64,000 nt of DNA from Tropicimonas sp033101155 (GCF_033101155.1 NZ_JAWMPX010000027.1:1-64000), one strand, 5' to 3'; positions 20,112 through 29,034 are shown, counted from the stretch's first letter. Notes: generated from the sequence alone by a model not told the origin. Numbers and translations: made by a program.

Positions 20112-20384
20112 ATGTCGATACTGTCTCGTCTCTTCGGTGGCGGCGGCGGAAAACCTGCTGCCGAGCCGGAAATCTACAAGGGGTTCAACGTCTTCCCCGA
20201 GCCGATCAAGGAGGCTGGCGGCTACCGAGTCGCGGCCCGGATCGAGAAGGAGATCGACGGCGAAGTGAAGACCCACCAGCTGATCCGCGCCGATGTCTGC
20301 CAGTCGGAGACGGATGCGCAGGAGATCTCGGCCAACAAGGCGAAGATCCTGATCGACGAGAAGGGCGATGGTGTGTTCGGCTGA
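20112..20384 (+). CDS. HlyU-family protein
   Basis: The 90-residue protein matches PF10115 (HlyU), named for a Vibrio transcriptional activator, but most alphaproteobacterial members are uncharacterised and this one shows no evident DNA-binding helix. Recognisable parts are MSILSRLFGGGGGKP, a YKGFNVFPEPIKEAGGYRVA stretch and a C-terminal AKILIDEKGDGVF. It lies nine bases after rpoD and overlaps the next start by one base (TGATG), so it is probably co-transcribed with both. Confidence 0.82.
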   Translation: MSILSRLFGGGGGKPAAEPEIYKGFNVFPEPIKEAGGYRVAARIEKEIDGEVKTHQLIRADVCQSETDAQEISANKAKILIDEKGDGVFG

Positions 20385-20878
20385 TGCCGGTCCTGCCCGA
20401 CTATCTCGCGCCAGATCTCGACATTGTATTCTGCGGCATGGCCGCCGGTCCCAGATCGGCGGCCATTGGTCATTATTACGCCGGGCGGGGAAACCGTTTC
20501 TGGGCCATCCTGCAGGAGACGGGGCTGACCCCGAAGCGGTTGGCGCCCGAAGAGGACGCCCGGGTGCTGGAATACGGTCTCGGGTTGACCGATCTTGCCA
20601 AGGAGGCTTCCGGCGTCGATGGCGACCTCGCGCCGACGGCGTTCGATCCGGATCGGCTGCGGTGCGTCCTTGATCTCTGGCAGCCGTATCGGCTCGCCTT
20701 CACGGGGCGAACATCGGCCCGTATTGCCCTGGGGTTGAAGAGAAACCCACCGCCAGGTGTTTGCTATCCAACGGGCCTGCCGCCGGTCTGGGTGCTGCCA
20801 TCGACCTCTGGTGCAGCGATCCGATATTGGGATCCCGCACCTTGGCGGGAGTTGGCCGAGGATGTCGCGGCAACGTGA
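20384..20878 (+). CDS. mug: Mug-like mismatch-specific uracil-DNA glycosylase, atypical active site
   Basis: The 164-residue protein aligns with E. coli Mug: VFCG-x4-G near the N-terminus, GRGNRFW (34-40), a GLTDLA segment and a C-terminal VWVLPSTSG (135-143). In Mug, motif 1 is GINPG with the catalytic asparagine and motif 2 is NPSGLSR. Here motif 1 reads GMAAG (18-22), placing alanine at the asparagine position, and motif 2 reads STSGAA. It may therefore belong to a variant subfamily with a different catalytic residue or substrate. The gene is coupled to hlyU. Confidence 0.8.
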   Translation: MPVLPDYLAPDLDIVFCGMAAGPRSAAIGHYYAGRGNRFWAILQETGLTPKRLAPEEDARVLEYGLGLTDLAKEASGVDGDLAPTAFDPDRLRCVLDLWQPYRLAFTGRTSARIALGLKRNPPPGVCYPTGLPPVWVLPSTSGAAIRYWDPAPWRELAEDVAAT

Positions 20879-20957
20879 CCAGCCCGGTTTGGTGCGGGGT
20901 GAGAGCTGGTATAGGATAGGTGGAGATAGGCGGTCCCACGGAACATGAGGGTGCAGG

Positions 20958-21392
20958 ATGCGAAAGAGTATGACGGTTGGAACGGCGCTTCTGGCACTGC
21001 TTGTCATGGGCCATGCGGTCCCGGCGCAAGAGGCGGTGATCCGCGCGGCACCGGAGGGGCTTCAGGCCGTCGGAACGGCGCAATCCTTCGAAATCCTGAC
21101 CCGGGCGGGCGCGGGAAAGGCGGAGTATTTCTGTTCCGCCGGACGTTTTGCCACTCTCAAGCTCGGTGCAAGAAAGACGGACCGCCTCGTGGTCACGGCT
21201 GTCCGTGTCCCGAGCCGTTACCGCGAGAACCGGCTTGCCGTCGTTTTCGCGGTCAATGGGCCTGAGGCGTCGGAGAAACCGCTGGAGGATACGCTGCGGG
21301 TGGGCGGTCCGCGGGTTGGCCAGTCTGCCTCCGTGGGCCATTCGGAGGCGTTGTGCAGTGTCGAGAAGGGCTCTTCCGGGCAACTGAACTAA
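20958..21392 (+). CDS. Unknown secreted protein (144 aa)
   Basis: A signal peptide is evident (MRKSMTVGTALLALLVMGHA, cleavage near VPAQEA). The mature 120-residue domain contains two cysteines (YFCSAGRFA and EALCSVEKG) that may pair in the periplasm. I do not recognise the family. It stands alone between mug and yjbQ, in the same direction, with an 79-base gap upstream. Confidence 0.68.
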   Translation: MRKSMTVGTALLALLVMGHAVPAQEAVIRAAPEGLQAVGTAQSFEILTRAGAGKAEYFCSAGRFATLKLGARKTDRLVVTAVRVPSRYRENRLAVVFAVNGPEASEKPLEDTLRVGGPRVGQSASVGHSEALCSVEKGSSGQLN

Positions 21393-21436
21393 AGGCGCGA
21401 CGCGAGTATCTGCGGATTTCTGAGGCGCGACCTGTG

Positions 21437-21463
21437 TTCTGGCCATTTCGTATTCTAGTGGAC
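21437..21463 (+). repeat. Degenerate intergenic repeat, copy 1
   Basis: This segment resembles 29412-29440: TTCTGG, a short variable spacer, ATTTC(G/A)TATTC(T/G)AG(T/C)GGAC. Both lie in gene-free DNA with mixed composition. The shared stretch suggests decayed copies of one interspersed element, but the alignment is short and was made by eye. Confidence 0.4.
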
Positions 21464-21615
21464 GATGCCGAAAACTGCGCCAACGCCGTTGAAGATGGGA
21501 ATCGTGGTCTTTTGCGCCGCCAGGCGAGAGGATATGCAGACCCGGGTGCCGGTCATTCCATGGCCGTCCGCGCCAACAGCCTGAAACACTTCATGCAACG
21601 GGGATTGGTCTGACA

Positions 21616-22032
21616 ATGCAACGGATGCTCGACGTCGATACGAGGGGGCAGGGACTCTACGAAGTGACGGGGCGGATCGACACCTGGTTGCGCGAGATCG
21701 GGGCGGTTGAGGGCCTGCTGACGCTACTCCTGCGCCATACGTCCGCGTCGCTCCTGATACAGGAAAACGCCGACCCAGAGGTGCAGGACGACCTGAAGGC
21801 CTTCTTCGAGCGCCTGGTGCCGCCAGCGACAGATCCGTCCATGGCCTATCTGCGCCACACCTATGAGGGCCCGGATGACATGCCGGCGCATATCAAGGCA
21901 GCACTCCTGCCAGTCAGCCTGTCCGTGCCTGTCTGGGATGGGCGCATGCGGCTCGGCACCTGGCAGGGGGTCTATCTCTTCGAGCATCGTACCCGACCGC
22001 ATCGCCGCCAGATCGCCATGCATTTCGCCTGA
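21616..22032 (+). CDS. yjbQ: YjbQ family protein (secondary thiamine-phosphate synthase fold)
   Basis: The 138-residue protein fits PF01894/TIGR00149. Typical landmarks are LLRHTSASLLIQENADPEV (near 36-54), DDMPAHIKAALLPVSLSVPV and a GTWQGVYLFEHR ending. E. coli YjbQ has weak thiamine-phosphate synthase activity; the physiological role of the family is not settled. ATG 21616 is chosen; an ATG three codons later (MLDVD) is possible. No operon partner is obvious. Confidence 0.88.
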   Translation: MQRMLDVDTRGQGLYEVTGRIDTWLREIGAVEGLLTLLLRHTSASLLIQENADPEVQDDLKAFFERLVPPATDPSMAYLRHTYEGPDDMPAHIKAALLPVSLSVPVWDGRMRLGTWQGVYLFEHRTRPHRRQIAMHFA

Positions 22033-22212
22033 TCCGGGCGCTCGACGCCTTTCGGGCATTTTTCTGCTGTGAAACGCCCCCCGCCAAGACGACGGGCTCG
22101 TCGATCCGAGCAACGGATCATGCGCGCGGCCTCAGGCCAGGACTCTTTCGCGCGCACGCATTCCATGCTACGCCTTTGGCACAAGATCAGAACAAAAGAG
22201 CAGGCTACAGAA

Positions 22213-23280
22213 ATGGGTACGGGTGTAACCGGCACCTTCGTCATCCGTTGGACACAGATCATCCTTGACGACCTCCCCGGGGGCGATCCGGAGGATCTGC
22301 GTCCGGGCGCGACTTGGCGTTGGACCGGTCGGGCGATGCGGGTCGATGGTCCCGATGGGATCGCGCGTCTGGGCGCGGGCGTTGAGGCGCAGGAACTGCA
22401 CCGGCGCGCCGCCCGCAAGGCGCGACAGCTCTGCGGACAGGTGATGCACATGCCGGATCGGGATATGCTCGAGCTTGAGGAAGACCAGCTCCTGGATCGC
22501 GGCTTCCTGCTCACCGACGGACGCCGCGCCTTTGCCGCCAGCATCATCGAGACCGACACCGGGCGCGACCGGCTCGTGGCGTTTCTGGGCGACCTGCCAC
22601 CGGGCGATACGGATCTCTGGGTGGCGCGGGTCACCACCACGTCGCGCGCCGAGGCACGGGCGCGGATGGCACCGACGGGTGGCGTGATCTGCTTCGCCGC
22701 TGGCACGCCGATCGCGACGCCCAAGGGGCGAGTTTCTGTCGAGGCCCTGCAGCCGGGCGACCTTGTTGAGACCCGCGATGACGGGCCGCAACCGATCCTC
22801 TGGGTCGGATCCCGCAAGATCTCCGGAGCGCGGCTGCATCTTGAACCGCACCTGCGCCCGATCCGCATTGTGGCAGACGCGTTCGGCGCGGCGCGGCCAG
22901 AGCCGGACCTTCTGGTTTCGCGCGGGCACCGCTTGCTCATGGCCGGACGCGGGCCGCGTGCGCTTTTTGCCGAGAGGGAGGTGCTGGTGCGGGCCGAAGA
23001 TCTGTTGGGGCGTCCGGGTGTTTCCGAGGATCTCGACGTAACACAGGTGACCTATGTGCACCTGATGCTGGACCGCCATCAGGTCCTTACCGCGGCCGGG
23101 ATGCCCTGCGAAAGCTTCCACCCGGACGAGGCGGATCTCTTTGCACTTGCACCGACGGACCGCGCGGTTCTCGAGCGGCAGCATCCGAGTGTCTTTATCG
23201 ATCCCGCCGCCTATGGGCCGCCTGTCCGGCGCCGTCTTGGGCTGGGCGAGGCCGCCATCCTGTCCGCGTCTCCGAACTGA
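22213..23280 (+). CDS. Hint-domain (intein/Hedgehog-like) protein 1
   Basis: A Hint domain of the PF13403 type begins at Cys160 (ICFAAGTPIATPKG), continues through VEALQPGDLVET and SRGHRLLMAG, and ends near HQVLTAAGMPCESFHP (about 295-310). The N-terminal 155 residues are of unknown fold. Hint domains can self-cleave, but many Rhodobacterales proteins of this type are uncharacterised and may not splice. The ATG at 22213 has GAGCAGG upstream; an in-frame ATG at 22168 would add 15 residues. The gene converges with the LysM gene, six bases from its stop. Confidence 0.78.
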   Translation: MGTGVTGTFVIRWTQIILDDLPGGDPEDLRPGATWRWTGRAMRVDGPDGIARLGAGVEAQELHRRAARKARQLCGQVMHMPDRDMLELEEDQLLDRGFLLTDGRRAFAASIIETDTGRDRLVAFLGDLPPGDTDLWVARVTTTSRAEARARMAPTGGVICFAAGTPIATPKGRVSVEALQPGDLVETRDDGPQPILWVGSRKISGARLHLEPHLRPIRIVADAFGAARPEPDLLVSRGHRLLMAGRGPRALFAEREVLVRAEDLLGRPGVSEDLDVTQVTYVHLMLDRHQVLTAAGMPCESFHPDEADLFALAPTDRAVLERQHPSVFIDPAAYGPPVRRRLGLGEAAILSASPN

Positions 23281-23286
23281 TCCGGC

Positions 23287-24747
23287 CTAGTTCGCGCTGT
23301 CGGCGTCGCCGTCAGGCAGCTCGAAAACCTGTCCGGGATAGATCAGGTCGGGATCGCGGATCTGGCTGCGATTGGCCTCGAAGATCTGGATGTAGTCGTA
23401 GCCGTCGCCATAGCGCTCCGAGGCGATGCCCCAGAGCGTGTAGCCCGGCTGGACCGTGATAAGGGCAGCCGATACCTCGCCGGGTGTCGCGTCGTGCGGC
23501 CCGATGCGGGCCAGCTCGCTTGGATCCTCGCGCTTGAACGGCGTTTCGAACCGCGCAACCACCTGCCCGCTCTCGTCGAGCTGGTCGACCCGCAGCGTGT
23601 AGACACCGGGGCGGACGGACGGCAAGCCCATCCTCCAGTTTCCATCGGACCCGACCTGGGAGGTCTCGACCGGCTTGTTGTCGAGATAGACCCGTACGCG
23701 ATCATCTTGTGACGGCGAGGCGGCAGCGCGCCCGGAGAGCGAGACGCTGCCATCGCCGGCATAGGAAATCACATCAACGACGACTCGGTTCTCAAGCCGC
23801 TCGCGCGGGGCGGCTGCGGGCTGCAGCAGCTCGACGCCGTCACGGCCGGCCAGCAGCACTGTTGGCGTCACTTCAGCGGGCCGGTCCGTCTTGAGGGTCG
23901 GCTCGTCCGCAACCTCTTCGACCGGGCGTTCGGGGGCCTGCGCTAGGACTTCAGCGTTGTCCGCTGGGGCTTCCGGTTCGTCTTCTTCGGGCTCAAGCGA
24001 CGCGATCTCTGGAGAGTCCTCGGCGGCCGTCGGTTCTTCCTCCGCCGGGTCCGCCGGGATGTCCGGTTGTGCCGAGGGCTCCGTTTCTGCCACGACAGGC
24101 GCATCGCTGATGTCCGTTTCGTCCGGCGTTTCTTCCGGCAGGGACGCCACGAGGGGCTCGGATGGCGGCGGCGCGGGCGGGGTCAGGACGATGCTCTCTT
24201 CGGAGCGATGTTCGGTGCCGTCCTCGTCCACGGCCACGAGATAGAGCACCCGGGCCTCGGCACTTGGCGGCAGCTCGAGCAGCATGGCGAAATCGCCTGA
24301 GCCATTGACCTGAGTGGTGCCAAGAACTGTGCCGTCCTCTTCCAGCCGCAGCGCGAACCCGGCCGGGCCGGAGCCGGCGATGACGGCCTGACCGTCTGCT
24401 TCAAGCCGGACATCGCCAAAGCGGGGAAGCGCGACCGGTGGCACGACCGGTTTGGCCTGCGTGTCCGGCGCCGGTTTCGGTTCAGGCGCAGCGTCGGTCT
24501 GCGTTTCGGGGGCAGCGTCGGTCTGTGTTTCTGGGGCGGGAACGTGCGGCTTGGTCTCGTCCGCAGCGGTGCGCGCTTCCGAGGGCTGTGCGAGCTTGGT
24601 TTCCTCGACGCTCGCTGCAGGGACGGCGGGCTCCGGAGCTCCGACGAAATAGGTATAAATGCCAGCCATGCCAGCAAGTATGACGATTCCGGCGCCAACA
24701 CCGGTAGCGACGCTGCCGGCACTGCCGAAATGGCCTTTTCCGATCAT
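23287..24747 (-). CDS. Membrane-anchored LysM protein with long Pro/Glu-rich linker
   Basis: The 486-residue protein has a single N-terminal membrane segment (VGAGIVILAGMAGIYTYFVG), a long acidic Ala/Pro/Glu-rich region containing the imperfect repeat ETQTDAAP, a few Ig-like stretches, and a C-terminal LysM domain (TVQPGYTLWGIASERYGDGY ... IYPGQVFELP, about 435-480). It probably reaches through the periplasm to bind peptidoglycan. The ATG at 24747, preceded by GGAAAG, is preferred over an in-frame TTG at 24762. It is divergent from the LOG gene with about 105 bases between. Confidence 0.83.
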   Translation of the reverse strand: MIGKGHFGSAGSVATGVGAGIVILAGMAGIYTYFVGAPEPAVPAASVEETKLAQPSEARTAADETKPHVPAPETQTDAAPETQTDAAPEPKPAPDTQAKPVVPPVALPRFGDVRLEADGQAVIAGSGPAGFALRLEEDGTVLGTTQVNGSGDFAMLLELPPSAEARVLYLVAVDEDGTEHRSEESIVLTPPAPPPSEPLVASLPEETPDETDISDAPVVAETEPSAQPDIPADPAEEEPTAAEDSPEIASLEPEEDEPEAPADNAEVLAQAPERPVEEVADEPTLKTDRPAEVTPTVLLAGRDGVELLQPAAAPRERLENRVVVDVISYAGDGSVSLSGRAAASPSQDDRVRVYLDNKPVETSQVGSDGNWRMGLPSVRPGVYTLRVDQLDESGQVVARFETPFKREDPSELARIGPHDATPGEVSAALITVQPGYTLWGIASERYGDGYDYIQIFEANRSQIRDPDLIYPGQVFELPDGDADSAN

Positions 24748-24852
24748 TGTCGTTCTTTCCAAGACATCCCGGTCTCTCCCTGCGCGGCTTGAGCCCCAAT
24801 GGCAAGCCCGCTATCACCGGAGCACGAGAGCTAGCGTCAGGGATATGCAGCA

Positions 24853-25419
24853 ATGTCACAAAACTTTTCCATTTGCGTTTATTGCGGCTCCCGGGACGGG
24901 GTCGAACCGGCTTATGCGGAGGCTGCGGAGGCGCTTGGCGCGGCAATTGCTGCCGAGGGCTGGCGGCTCGTTTATGGCGCGGGGGATATCGGGCTGATGG
25001 GGCGTGTGGCGCGCGCGGCACAGGCCGGGGGCGGCGAGACATTCGGTGTCATCCCGATCCATCTCTTCGACCGCGAGGTCGGCAAGCGGGACCTGACAAG
25101 TTTCATCGTCACCGAGACGATGCATGAGCGCAAGAAGGTCATGTTCATGAATGCCGATGCCATCGTTGTACTGCCCGGCGGCGCTGGCTCGCTGGACGAG
25201 TTCTTCGAGGCGGTGACCTGGGCGCAGCTCGGCTTGCATTCCAAGCCGATCCTGTTGCTCGACACCGGCAATTACTGGGCACCGCTCAACGCGCTGATGG
25301 AGCATGTGGTCGCGCAGGGCTTTGCCGAAGCGAGCCTGCTCGATTTCGTTCAGACCGTTCCGGATCTCTCCGCGTTGATGGAACGCCTGCGCGCGGCGCG
25401 GTCCGAGAGCAGTGCCTGA
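24853..25419 (+). CDS. LOG family nucleoside monophosphate phosphoribohydrolase
   Basis: The 188-residue protein matches TIGR00730. Its Rossmann-like core begins SICVYCGSRDG, and the signature residues are HERKKVMF (91-98) and PGGAGSLDE (108-116), the bacterial equivalent of the PGGxGTxxE motif of plant LOG enzymes. Family members cleave cytokinin riboside monophosphates or other nucleotides to free base and ribose phosphate; in bacteria the usual substrate is AMP or similar. The last 70 bases overlap the end of rarD on the opposite strand. Confidence 0.88.
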   Translation: MSQNFSICVYCGSRDGVEPAYAEAAEALGAAIAAEGWRLVYGAGDIGLMGRVARAAQAGGGETFGVIPIHLFDREVGKRDLTSFIVTETMHERKKVMFMNADAIVVLPGGAGSLDEFFEAVTWAQLGLHSKPILLLDTGNYWAPLNALMEHVVAQGFAEASLLDFVQTVPDLSALMERLRAARSESSA

Positions 25420-26261
25420 GCGGAGTAGAGGCCGAGCGCGGCCCAGATCAGCCCGAAGGTGATCGCGTGCCACTGGGTGAAGGGTTCGCCGAAGACCAAT
25501 GCGGCGCAGAGGAACTGTAGCGTCGGGTTGAGATATTGCAGCAGCCCGACCGTCGCCAGCCGCACTTTGCGCGTGGCATAGGAGAAGAGGATCAGCGGGC
25601 CGGCCGTTATCGGACCTGAGAGCGCGAGCAGGGTCTGGCTCTGCCAGTCGAGCGCCTGTGCGCCGCCCGCCGCGCCGCTGCCGATCCAGCCGAGCCAGAC
25701 AATCGCGAGCGGGGCGAGCAAGAGAACCTCCGCCGTAACCGAGATGATGGCGCCGCTGCGGAGCTGTTTCTTGATCAGCCCGTAGAGGCCGAAGGTGGTT
25801 GCCAGCGTCAGCGCGACCAGCGGCACGAGCCCGAGCCCCAGCGTCAGAACCAGCACACCCGTCGCGGCCAGGGCGACGGCAAACCACTGCAAGGCACCGA
25901 GACGCTCGCCGAAGAACAGGGCGCCAAAGAGGACGGCGACAAGTGGGAAGATATAATAGCCGAGTGAGGCCTCCATGGCGCGCCCGACCTGGATCGACCA
26001 GATATAGAAGCCCCAATTGGTCGAGATCAGCAGCGCTGCGAGGGCTGCGATTGGCCAGCGTCGACCGAGGAAGCTCCAGAGCTGGCCGGTTTGCCGCTGC
26101 AGGATCAGCACGACGCCGAAGACACCAAGAGACCAGAGCGTTCGGTAGGACAGCACCTCCAGCGGCGGCACATGGGCCAGCTGCTTGTAAAAGAGCGGCG
26201 AGAGGCCCCAGATCGTGCAGGCGGCCAGCATGGCCAGGATACCGCGTTGCGTGTCGGACAT
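25350..26261 (-). CDS. rarD: RarD/EamA-type permease
   Basis: The 303-residue protein has ten predicted hydrophobic helices in two repeated EamA halves and the RarD-type opening RGILAMLAACTIWGLSPLFY and SYRTLWSLG. The name derives from a chloramphenicol-sensitive protein; the real substrate is unknown. The ATG at 26261 is favoured because the upstream extension is arginine-rich. Its last 23 codons lie within the 3' end of the convergent LOG gene. Confidence 0.87.
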   Translation of the reverse strand: MSDTQRGILAMLAACTIWGLSPLFYKQLAHVPPLEVLSYRTLWSLGVFGVVLILQRQTGQLWSFLGRRWPIAALAALLISTNWGFYIWSIQVGRAMEASLGYYIFPLVAVLFGALFFGERLGALQWFAVALAATGVLVLTLGLGLVPLVALTLATTFGLYGLIKKQLRSGAIISVTAEVLLLAPLAIVWLGWIGSGAAGGAQALDWQSQTLLALSGPITAGPLILFSYATRKVRLATVGLLQYLNPTLQFLCAALVFGEPFTQWHAITFGLIWAALGLYSAQALLSDRAARRRSINAERSGTV

Positions 26262-26456
26262 GGTCTTCCCCTTCCGTTTCCCTCGATCACGGCGCGCGGG
26301 CGGTTGCAAGGGGGCGGGGCGTGCTTTGTTGTCGGAAGGACGGGGATGCTCGGAAAGCGGGCTGCGTGCCGAATTGCGAGCTTGCGGTGAGTCCGAGTTC
26401 AGAATGGCGCGGAGACACGCCGAATGCGCGGTGTTCAGGAACCGAAGACTTTGACC

Positions 26457-27203
26457 TTATCGAACAGCCGCGATCGGGCCGTCGGCCTTCCCATGAATGA
26501 ACTGCTGAACGTAAGGATCTGAGCAAGCGTCCATTTCCGAAACCGTTCCGGACCACTTGATCACGCCGTCATGCAACATTGCGACATCATCGGCAATTGC
26601 GCGCACGGAGGTCATGTCATGGGTGATGGTCATCGCCGTCGCGCCCATCTCGACCACGATCTCGCGGATCAGCTCGTTGATGACGCCCGCCATGATCGGG
26701 TCCAGCCCGGTCGTGGGCTCGTCGAAGAAGATCACTTCGGGGTCGGCGGCGATGGCGCGGGCCAGGCCCACGCGTTTCTGCATGCCGCCAGACAACTCCG
26801 CCGGAAAGAGATCCGCCGTCTCCGGCACCAGCCCGACGCGGCGCAGCTTCTCGATGGCGATCTCGCGCGCCTGAGCCTTGGGCAGCTTCTGCCGGCCGCG
26901 CAACAGACGGAAGGCGACATTCTGCCAAACGGTGAGGCTGTCGAAAAGCGCGGCCCCCTGGAAGAGCATGCCGAACCGGGCGAGGAACGCGTCCCGGTCG
27001 CCGCTCTCGACCGGCTGGCCGTCCAGCGTGATCGTGCCCTTGTCCGGGTGAACCAGGCCGAGGATGCATTTTAGGGTGACGGATTTGCCGGTGCCGGAGC
27101 CGCCGATGATGACCATCGACTCGCCCTTGGGCACCTCCAGCGTCACGCCGCGAAGCACCTGCTTCGCTCCGAAGGATTTATGGACGTTTTCGAGCTGGAT
27201 CAT
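26457..27203 (-). CDS. mlaF: Phospholipid-transport ABC ATPase (MlaF-type)
   Basis: The 248-residue ATPase has Walker A GGSGTGKS (34-41), the ABC signature LSGGMQKRVGLARAIA (about 137-152), Walker B VIFFDEPTTGLDP and the MlaF-type HDMTS switch region. Mla complexes move phospholipids across the periplasm to maintain outer membrane asymmetry. It overlaps mlaE by four bases. MlaD, the substrate-binding partner, is not in the window. Together alr-mlaE-mlaF form a minus-strand unit. Confidence 0.92.
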   Translation of the reverse strand: MIQLENVHKSFGAKQVLRGVTLEVPKGESMVIIGGSGTGKSVTLKCILGLVHPDKGTITLDGQPVESGDRDAFLARFGMLFQGAALFDSLTVWQNVAFRLLRGRQKLPKAQAREIAIEKLRRVGLVPETADLFPAELSGGMQKRVGLARAIAADPEVIFFDEPTTGLDPIMAGVINELIREIVVEMGATAMTITHDMTSVRAIADDVAMLHDGVIKWSGTVSEMDACSDPYVQQFIHGKADGPIAAVR

Positions 27204-27988
27204 GCCGAGAAGAAGAGCTCCGTGAGAAGGTAGTTGGAGCCCAGGATGAGCACCGAGGCCGAGACCACCGCGAGCTTGGTCGCCTTGCCGACGCCCTGTG
27301 CGCCGCGCCCGGAATTCATGCCATAGAAGCAGCCCATAAGTGCCACGAGGAAACCGAAGACGGCGCCCTTGGCGACCCCGGACATGACGTCCGAAACTTC
27401 TAGAAAGTCGATCGTGTTCTGCAGATAGGCGGCGGAATTGAAGTCCAGCCGGTTCACGCCGACGAACCAGCCGCCCATGATGCCGATGCTGTCGCCCACG
27501 GCCACGAGGACCGGAACGGTCAGCGTCGCGGCGAGGACGCGCGGGACGGCGAGATACTTGATCGGGTTGGTCGAGAGGGTGACCAGAGCGTCAATCTGTT
27601 CGGTGACCTTCATCGTGCCGATCTCGGCGGCGATGGAGGAGGCGACGCGGGCGGCGACCATGAGGCCGCCGAGCACGGGGCCGAGCTCGCGCGCCATGCC
27701 GATGGCGACGATGGAGGGCACGGCGGCCTCGGCCGAGAAGCGCGAGGAGCCGTCATAGATCTGCAGTGCAAGCGCGCCGCCGGTGAAGAGCGCGGTCAGC
27801 CCGACCACGGGCAGCGAGTACCAGCCGATGGTCATCACGGCATGCAGGAATTCGCGCGGATACCAGGGGGGGCGGAAGATATGGCTGATCACGGCGGCGG
27901 CAAAGAGCACCATGCGCCCGATGCTTGCGAGACCAGCGAGAACGGGCCGGCCGATGGCGGCGAGTGGGCGCGTGATCGCGGCGCTCAC
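27200..27988 (-). CDS. mlaE: Phospholipid-transport ABC permease (MlaE-type)
   Basis: The 262-residue integral membrane protein matches MlaE/PF02405, with about five or six hydrophobic segments and the conserved MARELGPVLGGLMVAARVAS stretch (about 93-112) followed by AEIGTMKVTEQIDAL. It forms the membrane core of the Mla lipid transporter with MlaF. Start and stop overlap alr and mlaF by four bases each (ATGA-type), so all three are coupled. Confidence 0.93.
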   Translation of the reverse strand: MSAAITRPLAAIGRPVLAGLASIGRMVLFAAAVISHIFRPPWYPREFLHAVMTIGWYSLPVVGLTALFTGGALALQIYDGSSRFSAEAAVPSIVAIGMARELGPVLGGLMVAARVASSIAAEIGTMKVTEQIDALVTLSTNPIKYLAVPRVLAATLTVPVLVAVGDSIGIMGGWFVGVNRLDFNSAAYLQNTIDFLEVSDVMSGVAKGAVFGFLVALMGCFYGMNSGRGAQGVGKATKLAVVSASVLILGSNYLLTELFFSA

Positions 27989-29034
27989 GCCAGACCGCCG
28001 ATGGTCTTGCGCTCGTACCTCGCACCGAGCGAGGTCAGGACCTCGTACCCGATGGTCCCGGCGGTCGTGGCGACATCGTCCACGCCCTGCTCGGCGCAGA
28101 GGATGTCCAACGAGGGCGGGATCTCGGAGAGGGCGGAGATGTCGACGGTGATCAGGTCCATCGAGACGCGACCGACGATGGGGCAGGCGACGCCGTCATG
28201 CCAGAGGCTGCCCTTGCCGGAGATCGCCCGAAGCAGCCCATCCGCATAACCGCCAGCGACGGTGGCGATGAGGCGTTCTTCGGGGGCGGTCCAGGTGGCG
28301 TTGTAGCCGACCACCTCGCCGGGAGCGACAAGCCGGGTCTGGATGATGGGCAGCGAGACATGGGCGACGGGTTTCGCGTTGGCGAAGGGCATGCCGCCAT
28401 AGAGGCCGATGCCGGGGCGGGTCAGGTCAAAGTGATATTGCGGCCCGAGCAGGGTGCCGCCGGTGGCCGAGAGCGACCGGCGAATGTCGGTGCCGTCGGT
28501 CATTTCGAGGAACTGGCGCAGCTGGTCGGCGCTCTGGGGCGAGTCCGGCGCGTCGGCGCTGGCCAGGTGGCTCATGATCAGGCGCGGCGCCTGGCTCAGG
28601 GCCAACTCGCGCACGGCCGCCCATTCGGCGGGTTCGAGGCCAAGCCGGTTCATGCCGGTGTCGAGCTGCAATCCGAAGGGGGCGCCGGGAAGCGCTTCGA
28701 AATGGCGGGTCAACTGGTTGATCGAGTTGAGCATGGGGATCAGGTCGAGATCGTGGATCATGTCCGTGTCGCCGGCCATATGCCCGCCGAAGACATAGAT
28801 CTCTGCGCTGCGCCCAAGCGCCTCGCGCACGGCCGCGCCTTCCTCTGCCACGGCCACGAAAAAGGTTCGTGCCCCGGCCCGGGCCAGCACCCGCGCCACC
28901 CGCGCGGCGCCGAGCCCATAGCCATCGGCCTTGACCACCGCGCCGGTTTCCACGGACGCGTCGGATTTCGAGTTCAGCGCCTGCCAGTTTGCGGCAATCG
29001 CGTCGAGATCAATCGTGAGAGTACCAGTCGCCAT
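27985..29034 (-). CDS. alr: Alanine racemase
   Basis: The 349-residue PLP enzyme interconverts L- and D-alanine for peptidoglycan. The PLP lysine is Lys35 in GAVVKADGYGLG; other family marks are the RLGLEPAEW region and GYNATWTAPEERLIATVAGGY with the C-terminal VGRVSMDLITVD. It heads the alr-mlaE-mlaF unit. In related genomes alr usually lies next to dnaB; here they are separated by about 2.9 kb of unrelated genes. Confidence 0.93.
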   Translation of the reverse strand: MATGTLTIDLDAIAANWQALNSKSDASVETGAVVKADGYGLGAARVARVLARAGARTFFVAVAEEGAAVREALGRSAEIYVFGGHMAGDTDMIHDLDLIPMLNSINQLTRHFEALPGAPFGLQLDTGMNRLGLEPAEWAAVRELALSQAPRLIMSHLASADAPDSPQSADQLRQFLEMTDGTDIRRSLSATGGTLLGPQYHFDLTRPGIGLYGGMPFANAKPVAHVSLPIIQTRLVAPGEVVGYNATWTAPEERLIATVAGGYADGLLRAISGKGSLWHDGVACPIVGRVSMDLITVDISALSEIPPSLDILCAEQGVDDVATTAGTIGYEVLTSLGARYERKTIGGLA

